A stretch of 64,000 nt of DNA. It comes from Tetrahymena elliotti 4EA. Its lineage: Eukaryota; Ciliophora; Oligohymenophorea; Hymenostomatida; Tetrahymenidae. Where the stretch lies: contig JH720358.1 of NCBI GenBank assembly GCA_000231825.2, positions 319,563 through 383,562 on the forward strand. Direction: 5' to 3'. The position numbers were made by a program, and so were the translations under genes. The notes beneath the pieces are model-generated. The model was not told the DNA's origin, searched no databases, and was given only the letters and a program-made list of their open reading frames with translations. Each line of letters begins with the position of its first letter. The stretch's first letter is position 1. Below are positions 51,755 through 64,000 of this stretch, piece by piece.

Positions 51755-54700
51755 ATGAATAGCTTAATTATGAGTGGTAATTAATGCATTCTCATTGAAA
51801 TATTCTGAAATTAATTATTTTAATACATTTATACAATCTAGATATGGATAGAGTGCCATTTAGCCTAATAGGATAGAGAATAGTTTAATCAGTAATAGTT
51901 TTAGCAATTATTTTTTTCATTGTTATTAATATTTTCAAATTTTATTAGCCACAAACGACACCTCGATGTAAGAAGTTAGTTGGGATTGGCATATAAAAAA
52001 TATTTTGTTGATATAGATTTATAAGAGGATTATGTGTTACATGGATAAGTGATTGGAAATAAAGAAGATCAATAACAATAATTATCAGATTTCAGAAATA
52101 ATTTATAGAATTATGGTAATAATCATTAAATACTTTGTAGGTAATTATCTTTACATTAATTATTGCCATAAAAATAGGTAAAGCATATAAAAGTGAAAAT
52201 GGATTGTAAGTGTAATCAGTCAATGATTATTATAAAAAGAGAGAAGAATACTTAAATCAATCTAGCTTAAATGATGTTTCATAATTGCGATCAGAATATG
52301 TTAAAAGAGGAGGTCAAAATCCTGAATTTTTGTAGAATCTTCAAAATATAGAGAAGTATTTTGAAGGGAAAAAGAATTACTCTAAATACATCAACAATCC
52401 TAATTCTTTATAAATACAAAGAAATGAATCTTTACTTTCTAATTCATACTCACATCCTTAAATAAATTAATCAAGTAATCTAGCAGATACATTCTCAAAC
52501 GAGTTATAAAATTTTAGCATGCTTACAAATTAAAACTAGCTCACTCTACCACCAAAACTAAGAGCAGGTTTATAAAGTTCAGGGTAATTATTTTAACAGT
52601 TTTATTATAATTTTATTTTAATTTCTATAAAAGATAATTTGCGGGAACTAAATCAGACTAAGAAAAAATATACGATTATTTAAGCTTATAAGAAAGTGAT
52701 TGTATTTTGGATATGACAAAAATGCATCCTAATTCCTACATGTTTTAAAATAAAAAGGAATAATATCAAAAAATCAGAGCTTTAAAAAATGAAATTGAGA
52801 AACAAATGATATTTAATAGAGTTAATTAAAGTATATCAAATATTCCAAAGTTCTCATAATCCGCCGTCATGGTAATATATATGTTTAATAGATGTAAAGA
52901 TAAATCATTTGTTTGTTTTAAAAAAGCCACCTTCAATTCCTTCAAGTCTTGTTGATTATTCAGCATAAAACGATTACTTTCCATAAAGAAATGGAGCTTA
53001 CTATACTGATGAAGGATTCATTATAAGATTTGACTATGCAGCTCTTCTACCTCATACTTTTGATCAAATTTATATTAACTTTGGTATTTTTAAAAAAGGA
53101 TAAAGTCTTGATCCTTTTTTAAAAACAGCAATCTATAACGCTGAAGCTGATTCTGTATTATCTCAAAAATGCATCTTTACAGAGAAGAGGAATATTCATG
53201 AAGTTAGACCTCACTAAGACACTATAATATATTTTGAGCTATTTGCTAATGAAAGAGACCCACTTAAAAGAACTTTAAGTAAAAGAGTAAATTTAATTTT
53301 TACATTTTTTAGTAACATTTAAAAATACCAGCAAAGCAGTTTCATTATTTGATTTAGTTATTTATGAATTGTTTCAATCTATAACAAACAACTTTGAACA
53401 AAAAAGGAGGGTTTAAAGAGGGAAATAATCTTATATTAAAAACATTTTAATTGCAATAGGCATGGACAATCCATGAGGTTTTTGATTCATAAAATATTCT
53501 TTAAAGCGGAAGATTTAAATTGCCTTTTTATAATAAGAATTTGAATCCTTAATTACTTATTTAGACAGGTTTACCATAAATGACTGACAGTTATTTATTT
53601 ATTAGAATATGTTTTCCTAATGATCCTTATTTAGATAATAACACATATGTTTTTGTTGAAAACGAATATAAAATACCTTTATTTCACATGAGAAGCTAGT
53701 CTTAATAATTATCACCTGTTAAATAAAATAGTACTATGTTTTCTCCTTAAGTTCAAATTATAAGGGATGAATACTAACAAAGAAGATTAGCATAGGAGGA
53801 AGCAGAAAAACTACGTTTGTTATAAATGCAAAATGACTTTGACTCTTAATATGTTCCAAATGTAAATTCAATATTTAATGCATTTAAATAACTATTAATA
53901 TGTAATTTCATGATAAAAGGATTAGCTATTTGACAAACCGAGTAAAGATATTCCTCAAATGTAATAAAACATTCCTAACTAATATCAAAATTAATAAGCA
54001 AAACCTTAGTAATCTTAAAGTCCTTAAAATGGTTACTAATAATAGCCTTAACAAAGCTAAAATTAATCAACACCATAACAACAAGCAAATAAAAATCCAA
54101 ATTTGTTATCAGTTAACACCAACATGAAAAAAGATAATTTGATGCCACCTTAATAGAATCAACCTTAAGCTGATTTTTAAGGAATATCTTAAATAAATAA
54201 AAGTGTTTTGCCTTCATAATAATAAAAACCTTACTAAAATGATATAATATAAGAGGAAGATCCATAAAATATATAAACTTCTTAAAGCTTTTATAAACAG
54301 CCATATATACAGCATAATGATTCTGAATAGCAGAGTGCTGTGAATTCTTCAAATCACTATGAAAATCCATCATAAAATGATAATAACCTCACTGATGGAG
54401 TTGTAATTAAGATAGTCAGTATAGAGGGATTTAAGATAAATGAATTAAAAGGATAAATCAATATAAAAATATTTGAAGGCTAAAATGTTATGCTTGATTT
54501 TGGATAATAAGAGTGTAATCAATTATATGATATAACTTATGTTTCTGGGTTTAATCAGCTAGATTTAGAAAGAGTATTTTAAATTGGAATCAAAAACATG
54601 TTAAAAAGCTACAAAAAAATCTAATTAGATAAAATATATTTATACATAAGCATTCTCTCTGGCAATCAATCTCTCGCATGGCTAGCCACTCCTCTTTTCA

Positions 54701-54968
54701 AGGTATTTCCTTCATTAAAAGCTAATTTTCATATAAAATTAATCTATTTAATGAAAAGACATCTTACAAGTCATCTACCTTAAATAATGGAAAGTTCAAA
54801 GAAAATTTAAACAAACCTCCAGCTAAAAAACCACCCTTTTTAAGAATTAATCCTAAATCAGATATGAGTATAGAATACATCATTCATGATCCAGATTTAT
54901 TAGAAAATGAAGTGAATGAGTTTGATACAATCGAGTAAACCATTTATTTTATTTTACAACCAACATGA
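51755..54968 (+). CDS. Large protein with repeated C2-like units, resembling CCDC17; one apparent frameshift
   Basis: Exons 51755-51776, 51852-51891, 51949-52136, 52178-52583, 52634-52871, 52928-53278, 53332-53861, 53920-54702 and 54759-54968 encode about 922 aa. The N-terminus contains ECHLAQQDREQFNHHKRH, a half zinc-finger-like element, then SQLGLAYKKYFVDID. The middle is a disordered, Q/N-rich linker with a helical piece (KIRALKNEIEKQM). The folded part starts YTDEGFIIRFDYAALLPHTF and continues with EVRPHQDTIIYFELFANERD and QAWTIHEVFDSQNILQSGRF; a later unit ends SLAWLATPLFK. The pattern GW...LF....L..GR+.LP resembles the C-terminal region of animal CCDC17 (tentative). In exon 6 the frame used before about 52975 and that used after about 52981 differ by one base and no splice explains it. 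Confidence 0.65.
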
Positions 54969-55551
54969 TTTATATTTAAATTTTTTCTTACAATTGATTT
55001 GGTAAGTCATCAAAAATATCTTTAATTTTCATTTTATTAAATAGCTTGATACTACATAATTTTTAAGTTTTAATATTTAATTAATATCAACTTCTAATGA
55101 TTGTCCCACATTTTTATTATTACAAAGATCAATTTTTACTGTTAAAGGCAACAAATATATCTTTTAATTTTAAAAGTTGGAGAATTTAAGATTATCATGA
55201 ATATATTTTGAAATTTTAATATTTCAAGAATAACAATATTTAATGTCATACATACATTTTAATTTTTTTAAACATCAATTTTAGTGTAAGTTATCACCTT
55301 TAAATTTTCATTTTAAATAGTTTGATACAAGATAAATGTCAAGATTTAATTTATCCATTTTAATAATTAACTCATTTCAAATTTAAATGAATATTTAATT
55401 TTTGTTGGATATCTATTTTGGATGTTTTGCAAATAGCAATTTTTAAAGTTTAAATGAGTACAATTTTAATAAACAGTTTTTATGATATTAAAAATATTTA
55501 AATTTGAAATATTTTAATAATTTTAGGAAAGACTAGAGAAATTCTCCAAAG
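54969..55551. other. Intergenic region, presumed promoter and 5' leader of the next gene
   Basis: A/T-rich. An acceptor-like TTTTAATAATTTTAG at about 55526 just before the next start hints at an intron in the 5' leader. No other feature. Confidence 0.4.
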
Positions 55552-56811
55552 ATGGCTCCTTAAGCAAATAATTAACCTTAAAATGGTGATATGACTGAAG
55601 GGTTAAGAATAGCATAAGTAGAAAAAATAGACAAAGTTGAAGGTCCAAGAAATGTATTGATTATAGAAATGGATTCTGTATAAAATTATACAAATAATGA
55701 GAGTTTATCTTTTGATTTAGTCATACTTAAACCTTAGGAAATAGTGAATGATGAATTTGGAAACCCTGCAGTTTATCATTTTGATGAGTTAATTCCAGCT
55801 ACAGAAAATACAGATAAAGTAAATTCATTATTAAAAAGTTTTTTTTTCTCAAGAAAAAAATGTATTAGGTTGAATTTAATACTCCAATTAAAGTACCTTT
55901 GGATGTTGAACTTGCTATGAAAAACAAACAAAGTAATTGGGAACAGTATCATATTCTTGTAAAATTTGTTGAGGTTGATGATAATGATCTAGAAATTATT
56001 TTAGGTTGGTATGCTCACCCAATTTATAAAAATAAAAAAGTAAATACAGGCGCTTTTGAAGTGAACATTTATGATTCTCCTCTTTAAGTTTCAGTGCCTT
56101 TAAATAACTCAATAATTAAAAAAAGGCTAGAAAAGCTTAATTTTAGAATATCTTACAAGAAGCTACCAGCATAGGAATATAATCTTTTAAAAGTAATTTA
56201 TATTTTTACTATCTATCAAAACATTTATTTTTCTTTTTATTAATTTGATTGTGTTTTTAATGTAGGTTAACGAGCATCAAGATTAAACTGCAGCAGCTAC
56301 TTCTTCTAAGCAAGGTACTTCTTAAAAATGTATTTTTACTGTAATTATACATAACTTGAAGAATATGGAAAAGGACATGGATTTACAAGTCAATATTGCA
56401 CTTTTTTTAAAGGATGATTTTATGACAGATGATTTAAGAAATAATTGTACTTTCTAAGGTGATTTAAAAAAAGCCTCCAAAAAAACTGTGCTATTCTTGG
56501 AAGAGTATAACTTTGAATTGGATATCCGAAAAATGGCTGAAACATATAAAAGTTAATTAGATAAGATAAATCTTGTATTTTACTTACTTGATAAAAATAA
56601 AGATCCTAAATACTGGTTCTACTGTAGATTATTTGATAATTCAGGTAATCCTAAATTAGGAACTTTTGAAGATAAAGTTTTTAATATCCCTGTCTAAAGA
56701 ATGACTCAATTAGACCCTAAAAAACTTAAATAAAGCAAAGCAATTATCAAATATAGTTTTATGGAAGGAACTTAAGATGATGAGCTAGAAAGCTAATACT
56801 CTCCAGATTGA
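55552..56811 (+). CDS. Beta-rich protein with C2-like units
   Basis: Exons 55552-55818, 55869-56192 and 56266-56811 encode 378 aa, all junctions in phase 0. After a short Q/N-rich start (MAPQANNQPQNGDMTEGLRI) the chain alternates beta-strand-like segments: NVLIIEMDSVQNYTNNESL, WEQYHILVKFVEVDDNDLEI, ILGWYAHPIYKNKKVNTGAF, then a second unit CIFTVIIHNLKNMEKDMDLQ through KYWFYCRLFDNSGNPKLGTF and IIKYSFMEG. The pattern W-x-LF...G-x-F...P is the same as in the upstream gene, suggesting a shared C2-like fold and possibly an ancient local duplication. No calcium-binding Asp cluster is obvious, so membrane binding by calcium is not supported. Function unknown. Confidence 0.75.
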
Positions 56812-57900
56812 TCTAAATTTTCTTTTTTGCTTGCTGACTTAGCTTTATAAAAACTTTTTTAATCTATCATAATTCTTTTAGGCTAACAGTACAACATATT
56901 TATTTATTCAAAAAATACTTACTAACTAACATAAACAATAATCTACTTAAAATCATAAAACAACAAGCAGAAATTTTTAAAAAAAGCTAAACAAGACAAA
57001 ATATATTAAAATAAACATAAAAATATAAAATAAACAAATGTTAAAAATTATTATTTAGTTAAACTACTTATTACTACTAAGTTCTGTATGCATTTTATTA
57101 ATTTAGAAAACTTTTATCTCAAAATATTTTAAAATGCTAGATTGCCTGCCTAATAAAAATTTATTAATTATCTTAACTTATCAACAATTAAAATTTTTTT
57201 TTTCAAAACTGTATTTTTGTTATTTTTTAAACCTTTTTTTAAAGCAAAAATTACTAAAATTAATTAACCTTTTTAAAATATTTATTTCTTATTGAGTATC
57301 ATTTTTCTTTTCAATTCATCACCAATTTTACTAAATTCTTGTTCAATTTTTAAGATTTAGTTACCTCATTATATAAAGTACTCTAAGATGTTTGTTTACC
57401 TTCATTCATGAATTTTTGAGATTTTTTAATGTAAAAATTTTTCTTTGTTTAAAAGTCAATGGTTGTTATTAGATCTTAATATTAATTATTGACTCTCATT
57501 AAAGATATAAACGAATACACAAAATTATTTTTTGATGGTTTTCTTTTGTCAAGAAAACTTAAAATCCAAAAAGTATGATCCTAAAATGAAAACAGTTTGA
57601 TCGTTCTGATGAAAAAATTCCAAAAAATTCAAGGCACTGTAAATATTATTTCAAATAAAAACAGGTTTTCACCATTTATTGATTGAATAATTCTTTTCTT
57701 TTAAAGATTTACAATGTACTGATAGATTCGTCAAGCTAATTTATTTAAAATTTTTAATTTTTCGAAAAAATAAATATTAAAAATTCAGAATATCAAATAA
57801 ATATTTTTGTTGGTAGAGTTTGTTTAATAGAAAGAGCCACAAAATTTAATAATATTTATTTGATAAAAATTTAAATTAAAAAGATATTTTGTTTTTAAAA
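56812..57900. other. AT-rich intergenic stretch
   Basis: No gene seen; contains the 3' flank of the C2-like gene and the promoter of the Atg8-like gene. Confidence 0.5.
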
Positions 57901-58596
57901 ATGTTAAAAATTTGCAAAAGGAGAAAGACTACAAAGCAAAAAAAGTCATTGCTTGAAAGCATGGAGCCAAAAACAATAGAATAGTTGAAAGCCGAAGAAG
58001 TCATTATAGCAGATTATCAAAAGGAATTCTCATTTGAAGAAAGATTTTAAGATTCTTAGGAATGCAAACAAAAGCATCCAGAATGTGTTCCACTGATTAT
58101 TTAAAGACATCCAGATCATAAGGATATAAAAGATATGCAAACACCAAAATTCCTTTTTCATAGTCAATCATAAACAGCTTAGGCAATGGTGAGAACTTAA
58201 AAAGATGTTTAAGCTAAAAAAATGTGGTTCTTTGTTCATATGCCTAATAATTAATTAAAATTGATATATCCTTAATCCAAACTTGGCCTACTATATTAAA
58301 AATACAGAAGAACTGATGGAAATTTATATATTTTTTATTCAGATAAGAATCTAGTTTAATAGTCAAGCACCTTCATGAATATTTTGCAAATATTTTGTGT
58401 TATTCTAATGATTATCTATGGATACATTTATTTCTTTGGAATCAAAGATATTGTTTGGATATTTGGTTATGATTATGCCTAATTATAGAAAGATTTTATT
58501 GAAAGAAACTTAAATGCCACACTAGCTAACTCAACATTTGAATCTGCATCACCAAACAATACAACTAATTTGAATGCAGAAAAAATAGAATTGTGA
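57901..58596 (+). CDS. Atg8/LC3/GABARAP-like ubiquitin-fold protein with a C-terminal transmembrane anchor
   Basis: Atg8 proteins decorate autophagic and other membranes and recruit cargo receptors. Single exon, 231 aa. A basic N-terminal extension (about 40 residues, MLKICKRRKTTKQKKSL) precedes an Atg8-type domain, about residues 41-150: EFSFEERFQDSQECKQKHPE matches the family opening (F..R......+.+YP..+P), VPLIIQRHP, KFLFHSQSQTAQAMVRTQKD (family: KFLVP.....Q....IR.R), MWFFVHMPN, GLLYQKYRRTDGNLYIFYSD (family: IYEE.KDEDGFLY..YS.E). Canonical members then end in Phe-Gly for lipid conjugation. Here that glycine is absent and the chain continues, after a short linker, into a hydrophobic helix (about 158-180, NILQIFCVILMIIYGYIYFF) and a polar 50-residue tail. 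Family assignment is by motif reading; the anchor is directly visible. It is probably a membrane protein with the ubiquitin fold facing the cytosol (inference). Confidence 0.8.
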
Positions 58597-59245
58597 AAAA
58601 AATTTAAAAAATTCGAATTTAGTGAAACATGCAAAGTTATTTGAATAAGTATATATTTTTATGTTATTAGGATACTTCATATTAGTTATAAAAAATGATC
58701 TGCATAAAGAATTTTAAAACAACTGCTAAAATGATATATTTAAATTTTAATCTATAATTATCAAAAATATTTTTGATTAAGGATCTAATTTATTTAAAAA
58801 AATTTTTGTTAAAAGAAACTATTAATTTAGCATAAAAATTAATAAATTCATAATTAAGCAAAGATTGAATTCATTTTAGGTAGATTGATATTGAAATTGA
58901 AAACTTTTTTCTTAAAAAAAACTGAAGAAAAGTAAAAAATTAAGAAATATCTAATAATATCTTGAAGTAAAATTATTGAAATAAAATTTGGAAAAGAATA
59001 AAAAAAATATGTAAAGGTAGAGTAACATTCAAAAATTTAGTGGATAGGTTACCACTTTTTCTGAATATATTCATATTGAATATTTTTGAAATTTCTTATT
59101 TGAAATATTTTTAGATAGGGACATGAATTTTAAGAGGACCTATATTTATAAAATTTATTCAATTTAGAAAAATTTTTGGGATAGAAGTTAATGGATTTGT
59201 TCCTTTCTTCTAATTTTTGATTATTTCTAATTATTTTAAGCAATA
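58597..59245. other. Convergent intergenic region
   Basis: 3' flanks of the Atg8-like gene (plus) and the TPR kinase gene (minus). Nothing else seen. Confidence 0.5.
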
Positions 59246-61111
59246 TCAATCATTAGAATCATTAGGATTGGTTTCAAGGCATTTCTTATATGATTTAATG
59301 GCCTCATCCAGCATGCCTTTCATCTTATAAGCATTTCCTAGTTTACAGTGACAAGTAGCATTTTTAGGATTAATTTCGAGGCATTTCTAATATGATTTGA
59401 TGGCCTAATCAAGCCCTCTCTGAAAAAAAGTATTTCCTAGATTCATGTGGCAACTATCGTCTTAAGGATTTCTTTCAAGGTATTTCTCATATGATTTGAT
59501 AGCCTCATTCAGCATACCTTTGTCATTATAAGCATTTCCTAGATTTTTGAGGCAAGTATTGTTTTTAGGATTGATTTCGAGGCATTTTTCATATGATTTG
59601 ATGGCCTCATCCAGCATTTTTTTATCAGAATAAACATTTCCTAGATTGCAGTAGCAACTATCATCATTAGGATTGATTTCGATGTATTTTTCATATGATT
59701 TGATGGCCTTATCCAGCATGCCTTTCGCCTTATAAGCAATTCCTAGATTATAGTGGCAATTATTATCTTTAGGATTGATTTCGAGGTATTTCTCATATTA
59801 GCTGATGGCCTCATCAAGCATGCCTTTCTTCTGATATGCAATACCTAGATTATAGTTGTATATATCTTTTTTAGGATTGATTTTGAGGCATTTCTAATAT
59901 GATTTGATGGCTTCATCAAGCATACCTTTATCAAAATAAGCAAATCCTATTTAAAAGTGGCAATCATCGTCTTTAGGATTGATTTATAGGTATTTCTCAT
60001 ATTATTTAATGGCCTCATCCAGCATACCTTTCTCCTTATAAGCAATTCCTAGATTATAGCAGCAAGTATCTTTTTCAGGATTGATTTCGAGGCATTTCTA
60101 ATATGATTTGATGGCCTCATTATACATTTTTAATTTAGCTTATGTTTTTCCTAAATAATACCAATAATTTTCATTTTTTTGTTCAATCTGAGAACATAAA
60201 TTAATTAGTTAATAAGCCAGATACCATTAGTTAGCTTATTTTTTCTACTCAAACTCTTTAAATAGTTCTGCTGCATCATTAGAAGTCCATATATTTACCC
60301 TTAAATTTTCAAATAAATTAATCATTTTTAAGACAGTTGGCCTTTAAATTGGATTCAAAGACAGAATTTGTGAAAGAATTTAATTTAGAGATTAGTCTAA
60401 TTAAGGGAGATCTTTGTAACCTGTTTTCTTAATTTAAAAAATGGTATTCATAGGAGTGCCTGCCAGTTGATAGAAACATATCCCAAATGCCAAGATATCT
60501 TCGGGATAATAAAATAGAGTCCGTTTTGGGATTAAGGTAAGCATTAATTAAGAATTGCGCTCTTCTTAAACTTACTTAGCCAAACCGAAATCGCATAGTT
60601 TTATTTGATTGAAACTGTCTATCAAAATGTTTCTTAAAGAGAGATCTCTAAGCATTTGTTTTTACTAGTGAAGATAGTTGATAGCTGATAATGTCTAACA
60701 AGCTAAACTGACGAATTGGTGTTTTGATATATTGGCTGAGTGTTTAGTGAACTCTTCAATGAATTATTACATATTTTTTTCAAACTTTTCCATAACAACA
60801 AAGTAATTAAATCCTATTTAGAACTCATCTACATATTTAGCAATGTTGGGATGATTGGCATTCTTTAAAAACATTGCTTCTTTTTTTGCTTCCTCTAATT
60901 TTAACTCTGATACTGAATAGGATCCATCAAATATAGATATGATTTTGACTGGATGGTGTGACTTTGTAATGAGGTTTTGGGCTATGACAACTTAACCAAG
61001 AAATCCTTTTCCAGCATTTAAATTGATAATTTTAAGCTATTTGTCTTTTTCGAGTTCTAATGCTATTTTTTAAAGTTCTTTTAAAGTTTCCTATTATTAA
61101 TCTTGCTACAT
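59246..61111 (-). CDS. Degenerate protein kinase fused to nine TPR repeats
   Basis: Single exon, 621 aa, ATG at 61111. Residues about 25-270 are a eukaryotic kinase domain: glycine-loop remnant NAGKGFLGQVV, Lys56 in HPVKII (in place of VAIK), helix-C Glu (EAKKEAMFLK), NHPNIAKYVDEF, catalytic loop MLRDLSLRNILID (Asp156 and Asn161 kept, but the HRD histidine is Leu154 and the usual Lys two after Asp is Ser) and KLCDFGLAK (DFG Asp174). The activation segment is short and the APE motif is missing (FYYPEDILAFGICFYQLAG). It may be inactive or have altered activity. Residues about 315-621 are nine 34-residue TPRs of consensus NLGxAYxxKGMLDEAIKSYx and xCLEINP, suited to binding partners. Kinase-TPR fusions like this form large families in ciliates (general knowledge). 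Confidence 0.9.
59250..60180 (-). repeat. Nine tandem 102-bp coding repeats (TPR)
   Basis: The TPR part of the kinase gene is made of 102-bp units (one of 99 bp) that are clearly alike at the DNA level, for example the plus-strand phrases TTTGATGGCCTCATCCAGCA and TAGGATTGATTTCGAGGCAT recurring at constant spacing. This suggests expansion by unequal exchange. Confidence 0.9.
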
Positions 61112-61834
61112 TTTTTTTATTGATATTAGAATATTAAATATCTTTCTTTCTTCTATTTAATATCTTTTTTTTATCAAAAATTGATTAATTTTTGGTATTT
61201 TATTATGATCTACGAATTTTTTCATAGAAGAGCAAGCATTTAAAAATTAATTGTAATAATTTTGAAAGTATTTTACTAATTAAAAAATATGAACAAATAG
61301 AAACAACTAGGGTATTATTTTTTATTTATTTATTTAGTAAATACTTTGAATGTTCAAGCTGATTTAAAAGTTAAATTTTTTTAATCACCATTAAAAATTG
61401 TCAGAAATTTGAGTTCTAGTCTATTAGAAAGTAAGGTATTTAAATATTATGTGTATTTTCAAAAATAAAAGAAAAATTTTAGAATATTTAAGATTTAATT
61501 TATTTGTTTATTTTTTTTGAAGAAAAGAAATTCAAAATGATCGAGGATTAAATATTTTTGTTTGGATATTTTTTTTTTAATTTATAGAGAGTTAATGGAA
61601 ATAAAGAGCTCTTTCAAGTGATAAATAAAAATCCAAATATAATGAAAAATAAAGTTTAATCAAGAAGTAAGAAGTTTGTTAAAGTAATAAAAGATGAAAA
61701 TACTGTAAAAAAAAATGTTTTTTTTTTATATACAAGATATTTAATTTTTTTTTTTAATTTTTCATTCAGTTTGAAATTAATTTTTTACTGTTTTGTTATG
61801 AATCTGTTTTTTTTAAGATTAAAATGAACTCTTT
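61112..61834. other. Intergenic region between two minus-strand kinase genes
   Basis: Contains the promoter of the TPR kinase gene and the 3' flank of the next kinase. No gene seen. Confidence 0.5.
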
Positions 61835-63284
<1,450 letters not shown>

Positions 63285-64000
63285 TTCTTGTTTTTGCTTC
63301 TATTTTTACTAATTTTTCTGTTTTGTTTATTTATCTACAGCAAATTGACTTCTTTTACCTTAAAAAAATATGAGAAAACACAATTATTTCTTCTTTAATT
63401 GAATGATTAAAATTAAAACAAATAGTTTTTCTAATATTTAAGGACAGCTTTGTTAATTTGAAGATTTATCTCAAAAACTAAAATTCTGAAATAATCTGAT
63501 ATTAAAAAATAATCCTAAATTGGTTTTTAACTCCGTATATACAAACTTTAATGTTTCATCTTATTTCTACTATCTCTTTTTTTTCTTTAAACTCCCACTT
63601 ATTTACTTGTCTACAATAAACTTTGTATTGCCTTATATTTCACTTTAAATATTCTTACTTAAGCACTTAATAATTAAAAAAATTCTAATAATTTTAAATA
63701 AAGCAAGCTCTTTTTCGGGCTTTGATATTTTTTTAAGATATATTTTATCTATTAAATGCTTTTATTAATTTTTTATAAATTGATTTTGCATTTTTCTAAG
63801 ATAGTTATATAAATTTAAATTGATCAAATGGCAACATATTGAGAGTTCTTACCAATTTAAATTATTTATTTTCTATTTTTTTTATATTTCTCTATTAAAA
63901 AAGTAGTAATTAGATCTTTTTTGTTTGTAGAAATGAAACAATGTATTTCTATAACTTCAGCTATTTGATAAATTTATTGATCAAATTGTAAAATTTCACT
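63285..64000. other. Upstream flank of the eIF2-kinase-like gene
   Basis: AT-rich; should contain that gene's promoter. No other gene is seen up to the window end. Confidence 0.45.

Noticed and set aside
54113..54373. Minus-strand 86-residue frame
   Set aside because: Antisense of the Q/N/P-rich exon 8 of the C2-like gene.
51755..54968. Identification as a nephrocystin-4 homolog
   Set aside because: The apparent match (SLFDL...) came from a frame that is not the one continuing into the next conserved segment; the CCDC17-like pattern fits the chosen frame better.
59250..60180. Possible CRISPR-like or satellite array
   Set aside because: The 102-bp repeats translate into in-frame TPRs; period and degeneracy fit a coding repeat.

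Overview
The window looks like somatic (macronuclear) DNA of a ciliate close to Tetrahymena. It is very AT-rich. Every convincing gene uses TAA and TAG inside the reading frame as glutamine codons and ends only at TGA. Introns are short, AT-rich and GT...AG, and intergenic DNA is even more AT-rich than the genes. Under the standard code almost nothing is open, so all products here were read by hand with the ciliate nuclear code (only TGA stops). Exon ends were chosen by GT/AG sites and by checking that exon lengths keep frame. They are predictions without transcript support.

Layout. 1-2828: the 3' end of a plus-strand gene converges on a minus-strand TPR-like protein. 6506-11314: a membrane hybrid histidine kinase with a C-terminal receiver. 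15228-17295: a secreted or membrane protein of unknown function. 19164-20544: an unknown protein whose internal splicing I could not fully resolve. 24721-25534: ribosomal protein eS30. 27504-28550 (minus): an aldo/keto reductase of the potassium-channel beta-subunit type. 29713-37018: one very large Gln/Asn-rich protein, or two adjacent ones, ending in motifs typical of ciliate axonemal proteins. 37370-40720: a CSC1/OSCA/TMEM63-type cation channel. 41616-43049: an NCBP3-like cap-binding/RNA-export factor. 44027-45464: a coiled-coil protein. 46540-47462: a doubtful gene. 49212-50049: a DHHC palmitoyltransferase. 51755-54968 and 55552-56811: two neighbouring proteins with repeated C2-like beta-rich units. 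57901-58596: an Atg8-like ubiquitin-fold protein carrying its own membrane anchor. 59246-61111 (minus): a degenerate kinase fused to nine TPRs. 61835-63284 (minus): a kinase resembling the eIF2-alpha kinases.

The genes are single transcription units with no operon logic. Themes are signalling (three kinases), membrane traffic and modification (Atg8-like, DHHC), ion transport (CSC1-like, Kv-beta-like) and RNA/translation (eS30, NCBP3-like). About half of the window is intergenic. It holds low-complexity AT-rich DNA, one nearly perfect 205-bp tandem duplication, an older diverged 134-bp duplication and several microsatellites. No tRNA, rRNA, transposon, CRISPR or telomere repeat was recognised.

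The most interesting item is the Atg8-like protein: it lacks the C-terminal glycine needed for lipidation and instead runs into a transmembrane helix.
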